From Microbaculum marinisediminis (lineage in GTDB: Bacteria > Pseudomonadota > Alphaproteobacteria > Rhizobiales > Tepidamorphaceae): DNA of 64,000 nucleotides. The stretch spans positions 309,467-373,466 of the forward strand of contig NZ_JALIDZ010000006.1 of the NCBI RefSeq assembly GCF_025397915.1, read 5' to 3'. The position numbers and the translations under genes were made by a program. Within the stretch, counting starts at the first letter, position 1; each line of letters starts with the position of its first letter. The notes below the pieces were generated by a model, which saw nothing but the letters and a program-made list of their open reading frames with translations, did not search any database and was not told the origin of the DNA. Positions 10,600-19,058 of the stretch are shown piece by piece.

Positions 10600-11337
10600 A
10601 TGTTTGATTTGACGGGAAAGACAGCGCTCGTGACGGGCGCGACCGGTGGCATTGGCGGAGCCGTTGCCCGCACCCTTCATGCCCAGGGCGCGACGGTCGC
10701 CATCTCGGGAACGCGACAGGAAGCGCTCGATGCGCTGGCCGCCGAACTCGGCGATCGGGCTCATCCCGTTGTCTGCAATCTCCAGGACGCCGAAGCGGTC
10801 GACGGCCTCGTCGGCAAGGCCGAAGAGGCGATTGGCGATCTCGACATTCTCGTCAACAACGCCGGAATCACCCGCGACAACATCTTCATGCGCATGAAGG
10901 ACGAGGAGTGGGATACCGTTCTGGTGGTGAACCTGACTGCCGCGTTCCGGCTCACGCGCGCCGCCGTGAAGGGCATGATGCGTCGCCGGTCCGGGCGAAT
11001 CATCGGCATCACCTCGGTTGTCGGCGTTACCGGCAATCCCGGTCAGGGCAACTACGCCGCGGCGAAGGCGGGCATGATTGGCATGTCCAAGTCCCTGGCC
11101 CAGGAAGTCGCGTCGCGCGGCATCACCGTTAATTGCGTCGCGCCGGGCTTCATCGAGACGGCGATGACAGACGCGCTCAACGAGAAACAGCGCGAGGCTG
11201 TTCTCGGCCGGGTTCCGGCCGGACGTCTCGGCACCTCTGATGACATCGCCGCCGCGGTCCTCTATCTGGCCAGCGACGAGGCGGCGTATGTGACGGGGCA
11301 GACCCTCCATGTGAACGGAGGAATGGCAATGATCTGA
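10600..11337 (+). CDS. fabG: 3-oxoacyl-ACP reductase
   Basis: NADPH-dependent reductase of the elongation cycle. 245-residue short-chain dehydrogenase with nucleotide motif TGATGGIGG (about 13-21), NNAGITRDN, the catalytic Ser of ITSVVG, and the YAAAKAG Tyr-Lys pair; the end VTGQTLHVNGGMAMI is typical. The ATG at 10600 has a GGAGG ribosome site 5 bases upstream, which decides the start. Confidence 0.97.
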   Translation: MFDLTGKTALVTGATGGIGGAVARTLHAQGATVAISGTRQEALDALAAELGDRAHPVVCNLQDAEAVDGLVGKAEEAIGDLDILVNNAGITRDNIFMRMKDEEWDTVLVVNLTAAFRLTRAAVKGMMRRRSGRIIGITSVVGVTGNPGQGNYAAAKAGMIGMSKSLAQEVASRGITVNCVAPGFIETAMTDALNEKQREAVLGRVPAGRLGTSDDIAAAVLYLASDEAAYVTGQTLHVNGGMAMI

Positions 11338-11561
11338 ATGCGTTCGCTGCCGATCCCCAACAAGATGGATCGGGGCGGGCGAATTCTGGTCAATATCGGG
11401 AAAGTGTGTTACTAGCCGCGAGCCTCGGGTGTCGGCCGCATGGTCGGGAACCCGGACAGAATACGGATGCGGCATCCGAAGGAGGCTTGGTCCGCCTTGC
11501 GCCCTTCCCGATAATCTGAACGGCACTGGTGTAAACGATATTTGCTATCGGGGATGACAGG

Positions 11562-11798
11562 ATGAGCGACATTGCAGAACGTGTGAAGAAGATCGTTGTC
11601 GAGCACCTCGGCGTTGAGGCTGACAAGGTCAGCGAGAACGCCAGCTTTATCGACGATCTCGGCGCCGACAGCCTTGATACGGTCGAGCTCGTGATGGCCT
11701 TCGAGGAAGAGTTCGGCTGCGAAATTCCGGACGATGCCGCCGAGACCATCCTCACGGTCGGCGACGCGGTCAAGTTTCTCGAGAAGAACGCGTCGTGA
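11562..11798 (+). CDS. acpP: Acyl carrier protein
   Basis: 78 residues, acidic, four-helix carrier protein. The serine that receives 4'-phosphopantetheine lies in [16 protein letters not shown]. It carries growing acyl chains between the Fab enzymes and also feeds lipid A synthesis. It is separated from fabG by 224 bp, enough for its own promoter, as expected for a very abundant protein. Confidence 0.98.
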   Translation: MSDIAERVKKIVVEHLGVEADKVSENASFIDDLGADSLDTVELVMAFEEEFGCEIPDDAAETILTVGDAVKFLEKNAS

Positions 11799-11879
11799 CA
11801 TCGGGCGGGGCAATCGGTTCATGGTCCGTTTGTCCCGCGCCGCTTTCCAGTCAGTGAAGCATAATCCGGATCGTCCTAG

Positions 11880-13145
11880 ATGAGGCGTGTGGTCATTACC
11901 GGCCTCGGCATGGTTACGCCGTTGGGCTGTGGCGTGGAGCCGACGTGGACTCGGCTGCTTGCCGGGGAGAGCGGCGCGAGCAAGGTCGAGGATTTCGACG
12001 TCTCGGACATCGCCTGCAAGATAGCCTGCCGCATTCCGCGCGGCGACGGCACTGACGGCACCTACAATCCGGACGACTGGATGGCGCCGAAGGAGCAGCG
12101 CAAGGTCGACGACTTCATCGTCTTCGCGATGGCGGCCGCCGAGCAGGCGCTGAACGATGCCGACTGGCATCCCGAATCCTATGAGGATCAGACCCGCTCC
12201 GGCGTGCTGATCGGGTCGGGAATCGGCGGATTGTCCGGCATCGCAGCCGGTGCCAAGCAGCTCGAGGAGAGAGGCGCGCGGCGTTTGAGCCCGTTCTTCA
12301 TTCCCGGCCGCCTGATCAACCTTGCGTCGGGATACATCTCCATCCGGCACGGCCTAAAGGGCCCCAACCACGCGGTCGTGACCGCCTGTTCGACGGGCGC
12401 GCACGCGGTCGGCGACGCCTCGCGCATGATCATGCTGGGCGATGCCGACGTCATGGTCGCCGGCGGTACCGAGGGCGGTGTATGCCGGCTCGCCTTGGCG
12501 GGATTCGCGTCCTGCCGGGCGCTGTCGACCGCCTTCAACGACGATCCCACGCACGCCTCGCGGCCCTATGATCGCGATCGCGACGGTTTCGTCATGGGCG
12601 AGGGAGCCGGCGTCGTCGTGCTCGAATCGCTGGAACACGCCCAGGCGCGCGGTGCCCATATCTATGCCGAGGTGATCGGCTACGGCATGTCCGGCGACGC
12701 CTACCACATCACTGCGCCATCGGAAGACGGTGACGGCGCCTACCGCTGCATGCAGGCCGCGGTGAAGCGGGCCGGCATCGATGTTTCCGAGATCGACTAC
12801 GTCAACGCGCACGGCACCTCGACGCCGCTGGGCGACGAGATCGAGCTGGGCGCGCTGTCCCGCCTCGTCGGCAATGCCGCGGGCCGCATCTCCATGTCGT
12901 CGACGAAGTCGGCGATCGGCCACCTGCTCGGTGCCGCGGGCGCCGTCGAGACGATCTTCTCGGCGCTGGCGATTCGCGACAACGTCGCCCCGCCGACGCT
13001 CAACCTCGACAATCCCTCCGTGGACACCCCGATTGATCTGGTGCCGCACACGGCGCGCAGGCGTGAGATCAATACGGTCCTGTCGAATTCCTTCGGATTC
13101 GGCGGCACCAATGCGTCCTTGATTCTGCGTCGACTCGACGCCTGA
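11880..13145 (+). CDS. fabF: 3-oxoacyl-ACP synthase II
   Basis: Condensing enzyme that extends acyl-ACP by two carbons. 421 residues with the thiolase-fold catalytic triad visible: Cys in TACSTGAHAVGD, His in NAHGTSTPLGD, and His in AIGHLLGAAGAVE. The N-terminus MRRVVITGLGMVTPLG and C-terminus NSFGFGGTNASLILRR are typical. Lies 81 bp after acpP and 75 bp before mltG. Confidence 0.97.
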   Translation: MRRVVITGLGMVTPLGCGVEPTWTRLLAGESGASKVEDFDVSDIACKIACRIPRGDGTDGTYNPDDWMAPKEQRKVDDFIVFAMAAAEQALNDADWHPESYEDQTRSGVLIGSGIGGLSGIAAGAKQLEERGARRLSPFFIPGRLINLASGYISIRHGLKGPNHAVVTACSTGAHAVGDASRMIMLGDADVMVAGGTEGGVCRLALAGFASCRALSTAFNDDPTHASRPYDRDRDGFVMGEGAGVVVLESLEHAQARGAHIYAEVIGYGMSGDAYHITAPSEDGDGAYRCMQAAVKRAGIDVSEIDYVNAHGTSTPLGDEIELGALSRLVGNAAGRISMSSTKSAIGHLLGAAGAVETIFSALAIRDNVAPPTLNLDNPSVDTPIDLVPHTARRREINTVLSNSFGFGGTNASLILRRLDA

Positions 13146-13220
13146 TCGCACGCGTTCCGTTGGCGGCGGAGCGTTTCACCGTTTCGCCGTAATCCGCAAT
13201 ACCATCGGGGGTGGTTTTCC

Positions 13221-14468
13221 GTGCGCGGGATATTCAGGAGTCGTAAGGTGACCGAGGGCCATTCCGAAGAACCGGTCGACGGACACCGGGTTTCGCCGCG
13301 CAGTCCGCGCGAAGCCTTGCAGCCGGAACCGGCGCCGCCGCCGCCGGCCGCATCGCGGCGCGCGAAGAACAAGTTCGTCGTCATGGCGAGCGGCATCTTC
13401 ACCTTCCTCATGCTCCTCGTCATCGGCCTGGGTGCCGTGCTGTTCATCGGCAAGTATCAGTTCGATACGGCCGGCCCGCTCGATACCGCGGTGCATGTCA
13501 ACGTCCAGCGCGGCAAGGGCGTGCGCGAGATCGCCCAGCAGCTCGAACGCGAAGGCGTGATCGAGCAGGCCTGGGTGTTCGTCGGCGGCATTTTCCTGAA
13601 CAAGGCGCAGGATGACCTGAAGGCCGGCGAATACGTGATCCCGGAGCATGCCAGCATGCGCCAGGTCATGGACATCCTGGTCGAGGGCAAGGCGATCCTG
13701 CATCAGGTGACGATCCCGGAGGGCTATACCAGCGAGCAGATCGTCGCCAAGCTGAACGCGGATACGATCCTGATCGGCGAGATCGAAGAAGTCCCCGCTG
13801 AGGGCACGCTGCTGCCGGAAACCTACAGTTTCGACCGCGGCACCAGCCGCGCCCAGATGATCGACCGCATGAAGCGTGCCCGCGAGCGCGCGCTCGAGGA
13901 GATCTGGAACCGCCGCGTCGACGACCTGCCGGTTTCGAGCCCTGAAGAGTTGGTGGTCCTGGCCTCGATCGTCGAGAAGGAAACGGGCAAGGCCGACGAG
14001 CGCCCGCGCGTTGCAGGCGTGTTCATAAACCGCCTGAACAAGGGCATGCGACTGCAGTCCGACCCGACGATTCTCTACGGCCTCTACGGCGGCAAGGCGT
14101 TCTTCGAACCGCGCACCATCACCCGCAGCGAGCTGGATGCGCCGAACGCCTACAATACCTATCAGATCAACGGCCTGCCGCCGACGGCGATCGCCAATCC
14201 GGGCCGCGCCGCGCTCGAGGCCGTCGCCAATCCCTCGCGCACGGACGAGCTGTATTTCGTCGCCGACGGCACCGGTGGCCATACCTTCGCGGCGAGCCTT
14301 GAAGAGCACAACCGCAACGTCTCGAAGTGGCGGCAGGTGGAGAAGCAGCGCCGGGAGCGTGCCGCCGCGGAGGCCGACGAGGCCGCCAGGCTGGAAGCCG
14401 AGCGCGAGGCCGCCGAGGACGGCGAGGGCGGAACCTCGCTCAAGGGGCTCAATCTCAACGTGAACTGA
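13221..14468 (+). CDS. mltG: Endolytic murein transglycosylase MltG
   Basis: Membrane-anchored lytic transglycosylase thought to end glycan strands during peptidoglycan synthesis. 415 residues: a Pro/Arg-rich cytoplasmic N-terminus, one membrane helix (about residues 56-78, beginning MASGIFTFLMLLVIGLGAV), a LysM-like part, and the YceG domain with catalytic Glu in VVLASIVEKETG and the conserved DPTILYG and YNTYQINGLPPTAI. The C-terminus is an acidic Glu/Ala-rich tail. GTG start. Sits in the usual fabF-mltG-yicC-gmk order. Confidence 0.95.
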   Translation: MRGIFRSRKVTEGHSEEPVDGHRVSPRSPREALQPEPAPPPPAASRRAKNKFVVMASGIFTFLMLLVIGLGAVLFIGKYQFDTAGPLDTAVHVNVQRGKGVREIAQQLEREGVIEQAWVFVGGIFLNKAQDDLKAGEYVIPEHASMRQVMDILVEGKAILHQVTIPEGYTSEQIVAKLNADTILIGEIEEVPAEGTLLPETYSFDRGTSRAQMIDRMKRARERALEEIWNRRVDDLPVSSPEELVVLASIVEKETGKADERPRVAGVFINRLNKGMRLQSDPTILYGLYGGKAFFEPRTITRSELDAPNAYNTYQINGLPPTAIANPGRAALEAVANPSRTDELYFVADGTGGHTFAASLEEHNRNVSKWRQVEKQRRERAAAEADEAARLEAEREAAEDGEGGTSLKGLNLNVN

Positions 14469-14581
14469 CCGCACGGCGCCGGCCTCGGCTTGTCGCTGTG
14501 GCGGAGGCCGGATAAGTTCGCGCCGAACCGGCGGGAAACCCGTTTTCCGCTTTTCCTCGAACGTCGACCCGGAACGAAAAT

Positions 14582-15469
14582 ATGGCGCTCGCGAGCATGA
14601 CCGGCTTTGCCCGGGTTGAAGGCTCCTTCGGTGACTACCGCTGGCACTGGGAAATCCGCTCCGTCAACGGCCGCGGCCTCGACCTGCGCCTGCGCTTGCC
14701 GCAGGGATTCGACCGCCTGGAGCCGGGGGTGCGTGAGCGTTCTCAGAAGCGCCTGTCGCGCGGATCGCTGTCCGTCAACCTGCAGATGCACCGGGCCCAG
14801 GCCGTCGGTGCGGTGCGGATCAACGCGGACGCGCTGGAGGCGGTGCTCGCCGCCTGCGAAACGCTGACCGCGACAGGCAAGGTCGAATTGCCGCGCGCCG
14901 ACGGCCTGCTGGCGCTCAAGGGGGTCGTAGAGACCGAGGACCAGACCGAGGACGAGGAGACGCGGGCCGCGCTCGACAAGGCCCTGCTGGAGACCTTCGG
15001 TGAGGCCCTGGGCCACCTGGTCGCGATGCGGCAGAGCGAAGGCGCCCATCTGGCCACCGTCCTGGCAGCGCGCATGGACGAGATCGAGGCCCTGGCCCGG
15101 GAAGCCGGCGCCAATCCGTCGCGGACACCGGAAGCGATCGAGAAACGGATCGCCGATCAGGTCCGCACGCTTCTCGAATCGGCCCCGGCGCTGGATCCGC
15201 AGCGCCTGCACCAGGAGGCGGTGCTGCTGGCGACCAAGGCCGATATCCGCGAGGAGCTGGATCGCCTGAACGCCCATGTCGAGGGCGTACGGGCTCTGCT
15301 TTCCGGCACCGGGTCGGTCGGGCGCAAGCTCGAATTCCTCGCCCAGGAATTCAACCGCGAGGCCAATACGATCTGCTCGAAGTCGAATGACGTGGCGCTG
15401 ACGCGCGTCGGGCTCGAGCTGAAGTCGGTCGTCGATCAACTGCGGGAACAGGTACAGAATGTCGAGTGA
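14582..15469 (+). CDS. YicC/YloC family endoribonuclease
   Basis: 295 residues, full length for the YicC family. The conserved start is MALASMTGFARVEG, followed by SVNGRGLDLRLRLP, and the family signature EFLAQEFNREANTICSKSND lies near the C-terminus. E. coli YicC has been described as an RNase acting on RyhB; the family occurs beside gmk in many bacteria. It overlaps gmk by 11 bases, so the two are probably co-translated. Confidence 0.94.
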   Translation: MALASMTGFARVEGSFGDYRWHWEIRSVNGRGLDLRLRLPQGFDRLEPGVRERSQKRLSRGSLSVNLQMHRAQAVGAVRINADALEAVLAACETLTATGKVELPRADGLLALKGVVETEDQTEDEETRAALDKALLETFGEALGHLVAMRQSEGAHLATVLAARMDEIEALAREAGANPSRTPEAIEKRIADQVRTLLESAPALDPQRLHQEAVLLATKADIREELDRLNAHVEGVRALLSGTGSVGRKLEFLAQEFNREANTICSKSNDVALTRVGLELKSVVDQLREQVQNVE

Positions 15470-16139
15470 GATGCCCGATGGCGGGCCGCTGAAGCGTCGC
15501 GGCCTGATACTGATCCTGTCCTCACCGTCGGGGGCGGGAAAGACGTCGATATCGCGCTCTCTCCTTGGCGAAGAAAACAAGTCGGATAACTCCATCCACC
15601 TGTCCGTGTCGGTGACGACCCGCAAGCGCCGGCCGAGCGAGGTCGACGGCGTCCATTACAATTTCGTTTCCACCCGACAGTTCGAGTCGATGCGCGACCA
15701 CGACGATCTGCTGGAGTGGGCGGAGGTGCACGGCAACTACTATGGCACCCCGCGCGAGCCCGTCGAAGCCGCCCTTCAGGCTGGCAAGGACGTCCTGTTC
15801 GACATCGACTGGCAGGGAACCCGGCAGGTGCTCGAGAAAATGCGGGCGGATACCGTCGCCGTGTTCGTCCTGCCGCCGACCGCCGCCGAACAGCGCGCAC
15901 GGCTGGAGCGGCGTGCCGAGGACGACAGCGACGTCATCGCCCGGCGGCTCTCCAATGCGCGTGACGAGATCACGCACTGGACCGAATACGACTACGTGCT
16001 CGTCAACACCGATCTCGACGAGAGCGTAGCCAAAGCGCGCGCCATTCTGAACGCCGAGCGGTGTCGGCGCGAACGCCTCGTCGACCTTCCCGATTTCATC
16101 GCGGCGCTCGACCGCGACCTCGCCGCCGAAACCGGTTAG
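15459..16139 (+). CDS. gmk: Guanylate kinase
   Basis: Phosphorylates GMP to GDP. Up to 226 residues. P-loop [13 protein letters not shown] lies near the N-terminus, followed by the GMP-binding region ([19 protein letters not shown]) and the lid segment. An ATG at 15471 is an alternative start that avoids most of the overlap with yicC. Convergent with rsmA: the stop codons overlap by three bases. Confidence 0.96.
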   Translation: MSSEMPDGGPLKRRGLILILSSPSGAGKTSISRSLLGEENKSDNSIHLSVSVTTRKRRPSEVDGVHYNFVSTRQFESMRDHDDLLEWAEVHGNYYGTPREPVEAALQAGKDVLFDIDWQGTRQVLEKMRADTVAVFVLPPTAAEQRARLERRAEDDSDVIARRLSNARDEITHWTEYDYVLVNTDLDESVAKARAILNAERCRRERLVDLPDFIAALDRDLAAETG

Positions 16140-16978
16140 GCGGACGCCGCGAACGCGCGCGTCAGCGCGAGAAACCCGTCGACAGGAATGTCTTCCGCCC
16201 GGCTCGTCGGGACGATCCCGGCGGCCTCCAGCAGGGCTTCGGGCTGCGGGACAAGGCTCTTCAGGCTCGACCGCAGCATCTTGCGCCGTTGGCCAAAGGC
16301 GGCCGCGGTGACCCGCTCAAGGTCCTTGAACCGCACTCCCTCAGGCATGTCCGTGGGTTCGATACGCACGACGCTCGATGTGATCTTCGGTGGCGGCGTG
16401 AAAGCGCGCCGGTCGACGTCGAACAGGATGCGGGCACTTGAACGCCATTGCGCCAGGATCGACAGGCGCCCATAGGTCTTCGATCCCGCGTCCGCGACGA
16501 TCCGCTCGGCGACCTCGCGCTGGAACATCAGCGTTAGCGAGTCCCACCACGGCGGCCAGGCGTCCGAACCGAGCCAGCCTACGAGCAGCACAGTCGAGAC
16601 GTTGTAGGGCAGGTTGGCGACGATTCGGCCCGGGGGGTCGATACGGTCGCCAAGGTCGAGCTTCGTCGCGTCGGCGGCGACGATTTCGAGCCGTCCCGGA
16701 AACGCTGCGGACAGGTCCTCCAGCGCCGCGATGCAGCGGTCGTCCTTCTCGATGGCAACGACCTTCTTAGCGCCCTCCAGCAGCAGCGCGCGGGTCAGGC
16801 CGCCCGGTCCCGGGCCGACTTCGGCGACCGTCACGCCGTCGAGGGGGCCGGATGCCCGGGCGATACGGCGGGTCAGGTTGATGTCGAGCAGGAAGTTCTG
16901 GCCGAGCGACTTGCGCGCCGCGAGCCCGTGATGGGCGATGACCTCGCGGAGAGGAGGAAGATCGGGCGTGTCCGGCAT
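16136..16978 (-). CDS. rsmA: 16S rRNA (adenine1518-N6/adenine1519-N6)-dimethyltransferase
   Basis: KsgA-type enzyme that dimethylates two adjacent adenines in helix 45 of 16S rRNA, a late checkpoint in 30S assembly. 280 residues from the ATG that overlaps the pdxA stop (TGATG). SAM motif [14 protein letters not shown], the catalytic NLPYNVST motif and the C-terminal small domain are present. Most downstream gene of the minus run lptF-lptG-lptD-surA-pdxA-rsmA. Confidence 0.97.
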   Translation of the reverse strand: MPDTPDLPPLREVIAHHGLAARKSLGQNFLLDINLTRRIARASGPLDGVTVAEVGPGPGGLTRALLLEGAKKVVAIEKDDRCIAALEDLSAAFPGRLEIVAADATKLDLGDRIDPPGRIVANLPYNVSTVLLVGWLGSDAWPPWWDSLTLMFQREVAERIVADAGSKTYGRLSILAQWRSSARILFDVDRRAFTPPPKITSSVVRIEPTDMPEGVRFKDLERVTAAAFGQRRKMLRSSLKSLVPQPEALLEAAGIVPTSRAEDIPVDGFLALTRAFAASA

Positions 16979-17985
16979 CACGGCCGCGCGGCCATGCGCC
17001 ACGCCATCCGTATCGCGGCGACGAAGCTCGACGGATTGGCCTTTCCGGTGCCGGCGAGAGAGAGCGCCGTGCCGTGATCCGGCGACGTGCGCACGAACGG
17101 CAGGCCGAGCGTCACGTTCACCGCGTCGTCGAAGGCGATCGTCTTGATCGGGATCAGCGCCTGGTCGTGATACATGCAGATGGCTGCGTCGTAGCCGCGT
17201 CTGGCGCTCGCGTGGAACAGGGTATCGGCCGCCTGCGGTCCGCGCGCGTCGATGCCCTCGGCGACGAGTGCCGCGACCGCGGGCGCGACGACGTCGCGAT
17301 CTTCCGTTCCGATCCGGCCGCCTTCGCCTGCATGGGGGTTGAGCCCGGCGATGGCGAGGCGCGGGGTGGCGACACCGAATTTCGCGGTCAGTTCCCGGGC
17401 GACGATCCGCGACGTCTCCACGATCAAGTCCTCGGTGAGCAGCCGCGATACGTCGGTGATCGGCACATGGACGGTGACAGGCACGACGCGCAGCTCGTCC
17501 GAAGCGATCATCATTACCGGATAGGCGTCGAGGCCCCGGCGGCGGGCGAGTTCGCCCAGGAACTCGGTATGGCCGGGAAACGCGAAGCCGGCATCGTAGA
17601 GCGTTTCCTTTTGCACCGGGGCCGTGACGACCCCGCAGGCCCGGCCGTCGACCACGTCCGCGACGGCGCGCTCGATCGCCTCGAGAACGGCGGGTGCGTC
17701 GTCCGTCGATGGATCGCCGGCCTTGGCCGAGCGGACGCGGCTTGCGAGCCGCATGACGGGTATCCCGTCGCCGAAGGCTGCGTGGGCTTCAGAGGGACAA
17801 TCGATGGTGAGGACAGGAACCGGGACGCCGGCAGCGTCCAGGCGCGCGGCCAGGAAGTCCGGATCCGCGAGGCAGTAGAACGGGCAGGGGGTGCCTGTTC
17901 GCAGGGCAAGCCAGGACAGACCGATAAGCTCCGGGCCGACGCCGGCCGGCTCGCCCATCGTCACCGCGAGCGGGTTGCGGGACAT
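16978..17985 (-). CDS. pdxA: 4-hydroxythreonine-4-phosphate dehydrogenase
   Basis: NAD-dependent enzyme of pyridoxal phosphate synthesis. 335 residues with N-terminal [12 protein letters not shown], the substrate region [10 protein letters not shown], and metal-binding histidines in [13 protein letters not shown] and [12 protein letters not shown]. Located between surA and rsmA, the standard order in proteobacteria, with 14 bp to surA and a stop/start overlap with rsmA. Confidence 0.97.
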   Translation of the reverse strand: MSRNPLAVTMGEPAGVGPELIGLSWLALRTGTPCPFYCLADPDFLAARLDAAGVPVPVLTIDCPSEAHAAFGDGIPVMRLASRVRSAKAGDPSTDDAPAVLEAIERAVADVVDGRACGVVTAPVQKETLYDAGFAFPGHTEFLGELARRRGLDAYPVMMIASDELRVVPVTVHVPITDVSRLLTEDLIVETSRIVARELTAKFGVATPRLAIAGLNPHAGEGGRIGTEDRDVVAPAVAALVAEGIDARGPQAADTLFHASARRGYDAAICMYHDQALIPIKTIAFDDAVNVTLGLPFVRTSPDHGTALSLAGTGKANPSSFVAAIRMAWRMAARP

Positions 17986-17999
17986 CTATCTAGGCCCGC

Positions 18000-18965
18000 T
18001 CAGCGATACTCGATGACGGCGCTCTGCTTCAGATCGATCAGGAGGCGGCGCGCCAGACGTTCGCCCTGTTCGTTCATGAGCTCGTTCTGGACCTGCTTGC
18101 GCGCGGCGGAGGTATCCTGGATTTCCTCCCGGTCGCAGACGCCGAGAAGGTCGATGGCGATCGGGCCCTTGTTCGGGCTGGTAATCCCGCCGACCTGAAT
18201 ATCCTTCAGTTCGTCGACGACGTTTGAGGCGATGTCGGCCAGGTTCCGGCGAACCGAATCCTTGACGACGATATCGCGGAACGACTTGGCGAGGTCGCGG
18301 GCGCTGTCGCAGCCGGTGTACTTGGACCGGAACGCCTGGGCATCCGCAGTGCGCTGGCGGATATACGCATCCGAACTGTCCTGCGGAATGATGAAGATGA
18401 TCTGCTGGATCTCCAGCTCGACGCTGGTCGACGGCAGTTCCTCGCCCTTGCGGGCGAGAGCGACCTCGATGTCGCGGTCGCGAATATTGACGCTGGAACG
18501 GAACCGCGCCCGCACCACGTTGCGCCATGTCAGGTCGGCTTCAAGGCGCTTCTTGAGGGTCGAGGGATTGACCCCGAGCTGCTGGAGGGCCTGACCGAAC
18601 TGGCTCGGCGACAACTGGACCCGGCTGGCGATGGCGTTGAAAGCCTGATCGACTTCCGCCGAGCTGACCGTAATGCCGACGCGCCGGGCGGCCTGCATCT
18701 TCAGCCGCTCGTCGATAAGCTCGTCGATGGCTTTCTGCTTCGGGTTCGCCGTTCCGCGGGCAGTCGCCTGGATCAGTTTCTGCCGCTGCGCGATGTCGTA
18801 TTGGGTGACCGGCTCGTCGTTGACGAGAATCGCGATCGACGTGGCGACCGCGGGGCGTGCCGACCCGGCGACAAGAGTACCCGCCGCGCCCGCCGCCACG
18901 ACTGCGCAGAAGGCGACCGTGCGGGAAAACCGCAGAAAACCAGAAAGTCCGGTGGAGTCATTCAT
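18000..18965 (-). CDS. surA: SurA-type periplasmic chaperone
   Basis: 321-residue secreted protein that would help fold outer-membrane proteins. An N-terminal Arg-containing hydrophobic stretch (SRTVAFCAVVAAGAAG) is a signal peptide, probably cut near residue 41. The SurA N-domain follows (IAILVNDEPVTQYDIAQRQ, IDELIDERLKMQAARRVGI). The C-terminal half is a weak parvulin-like region. It is shorter than E. coli SurA (about 430 residues) because only one such domain can be present. An ATG 30 codons earlier gives a non-conserved extension. Lies between lptD and pdxA as usual. Confidence 0.88.
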   Translation of the reverse strand: MNDSTGLSGFLRFSRTVAFCAVVAAGAAGTLVAGSARPAVATSIAILVNDEPVTQYDIAQRQKLIQATARGTANPKQKAIDELIDERLKMQAARRVGITVSSAEVDQAFNAIASRVQLSPSQFGQALQQLGVNPSTLKKRLEADLTWRNVVRARFRSSVNIRDRDIEVALARKGEELPSTSVELEIQQIIFIIPQDSSDAYIRQRTADAQAFRSKYTGCDSARDLAKSFRDIVVKDSVRRNLADIASNVVDELKDIQVGGITSPNKGPIAIDLLGVCDREEIQDTSAARKQVQNELMNEQGERLARRLLIDLKQSAVIEYR

Positions 18966-19058
18966 CCGATATGCCCAGATAACATGATCAGCCCATGCCA
19001 TTGGATTATGGCAGGCACATGGCTGCCGGGGCCAGTATCTGGCCCCGGCGTTCAATGT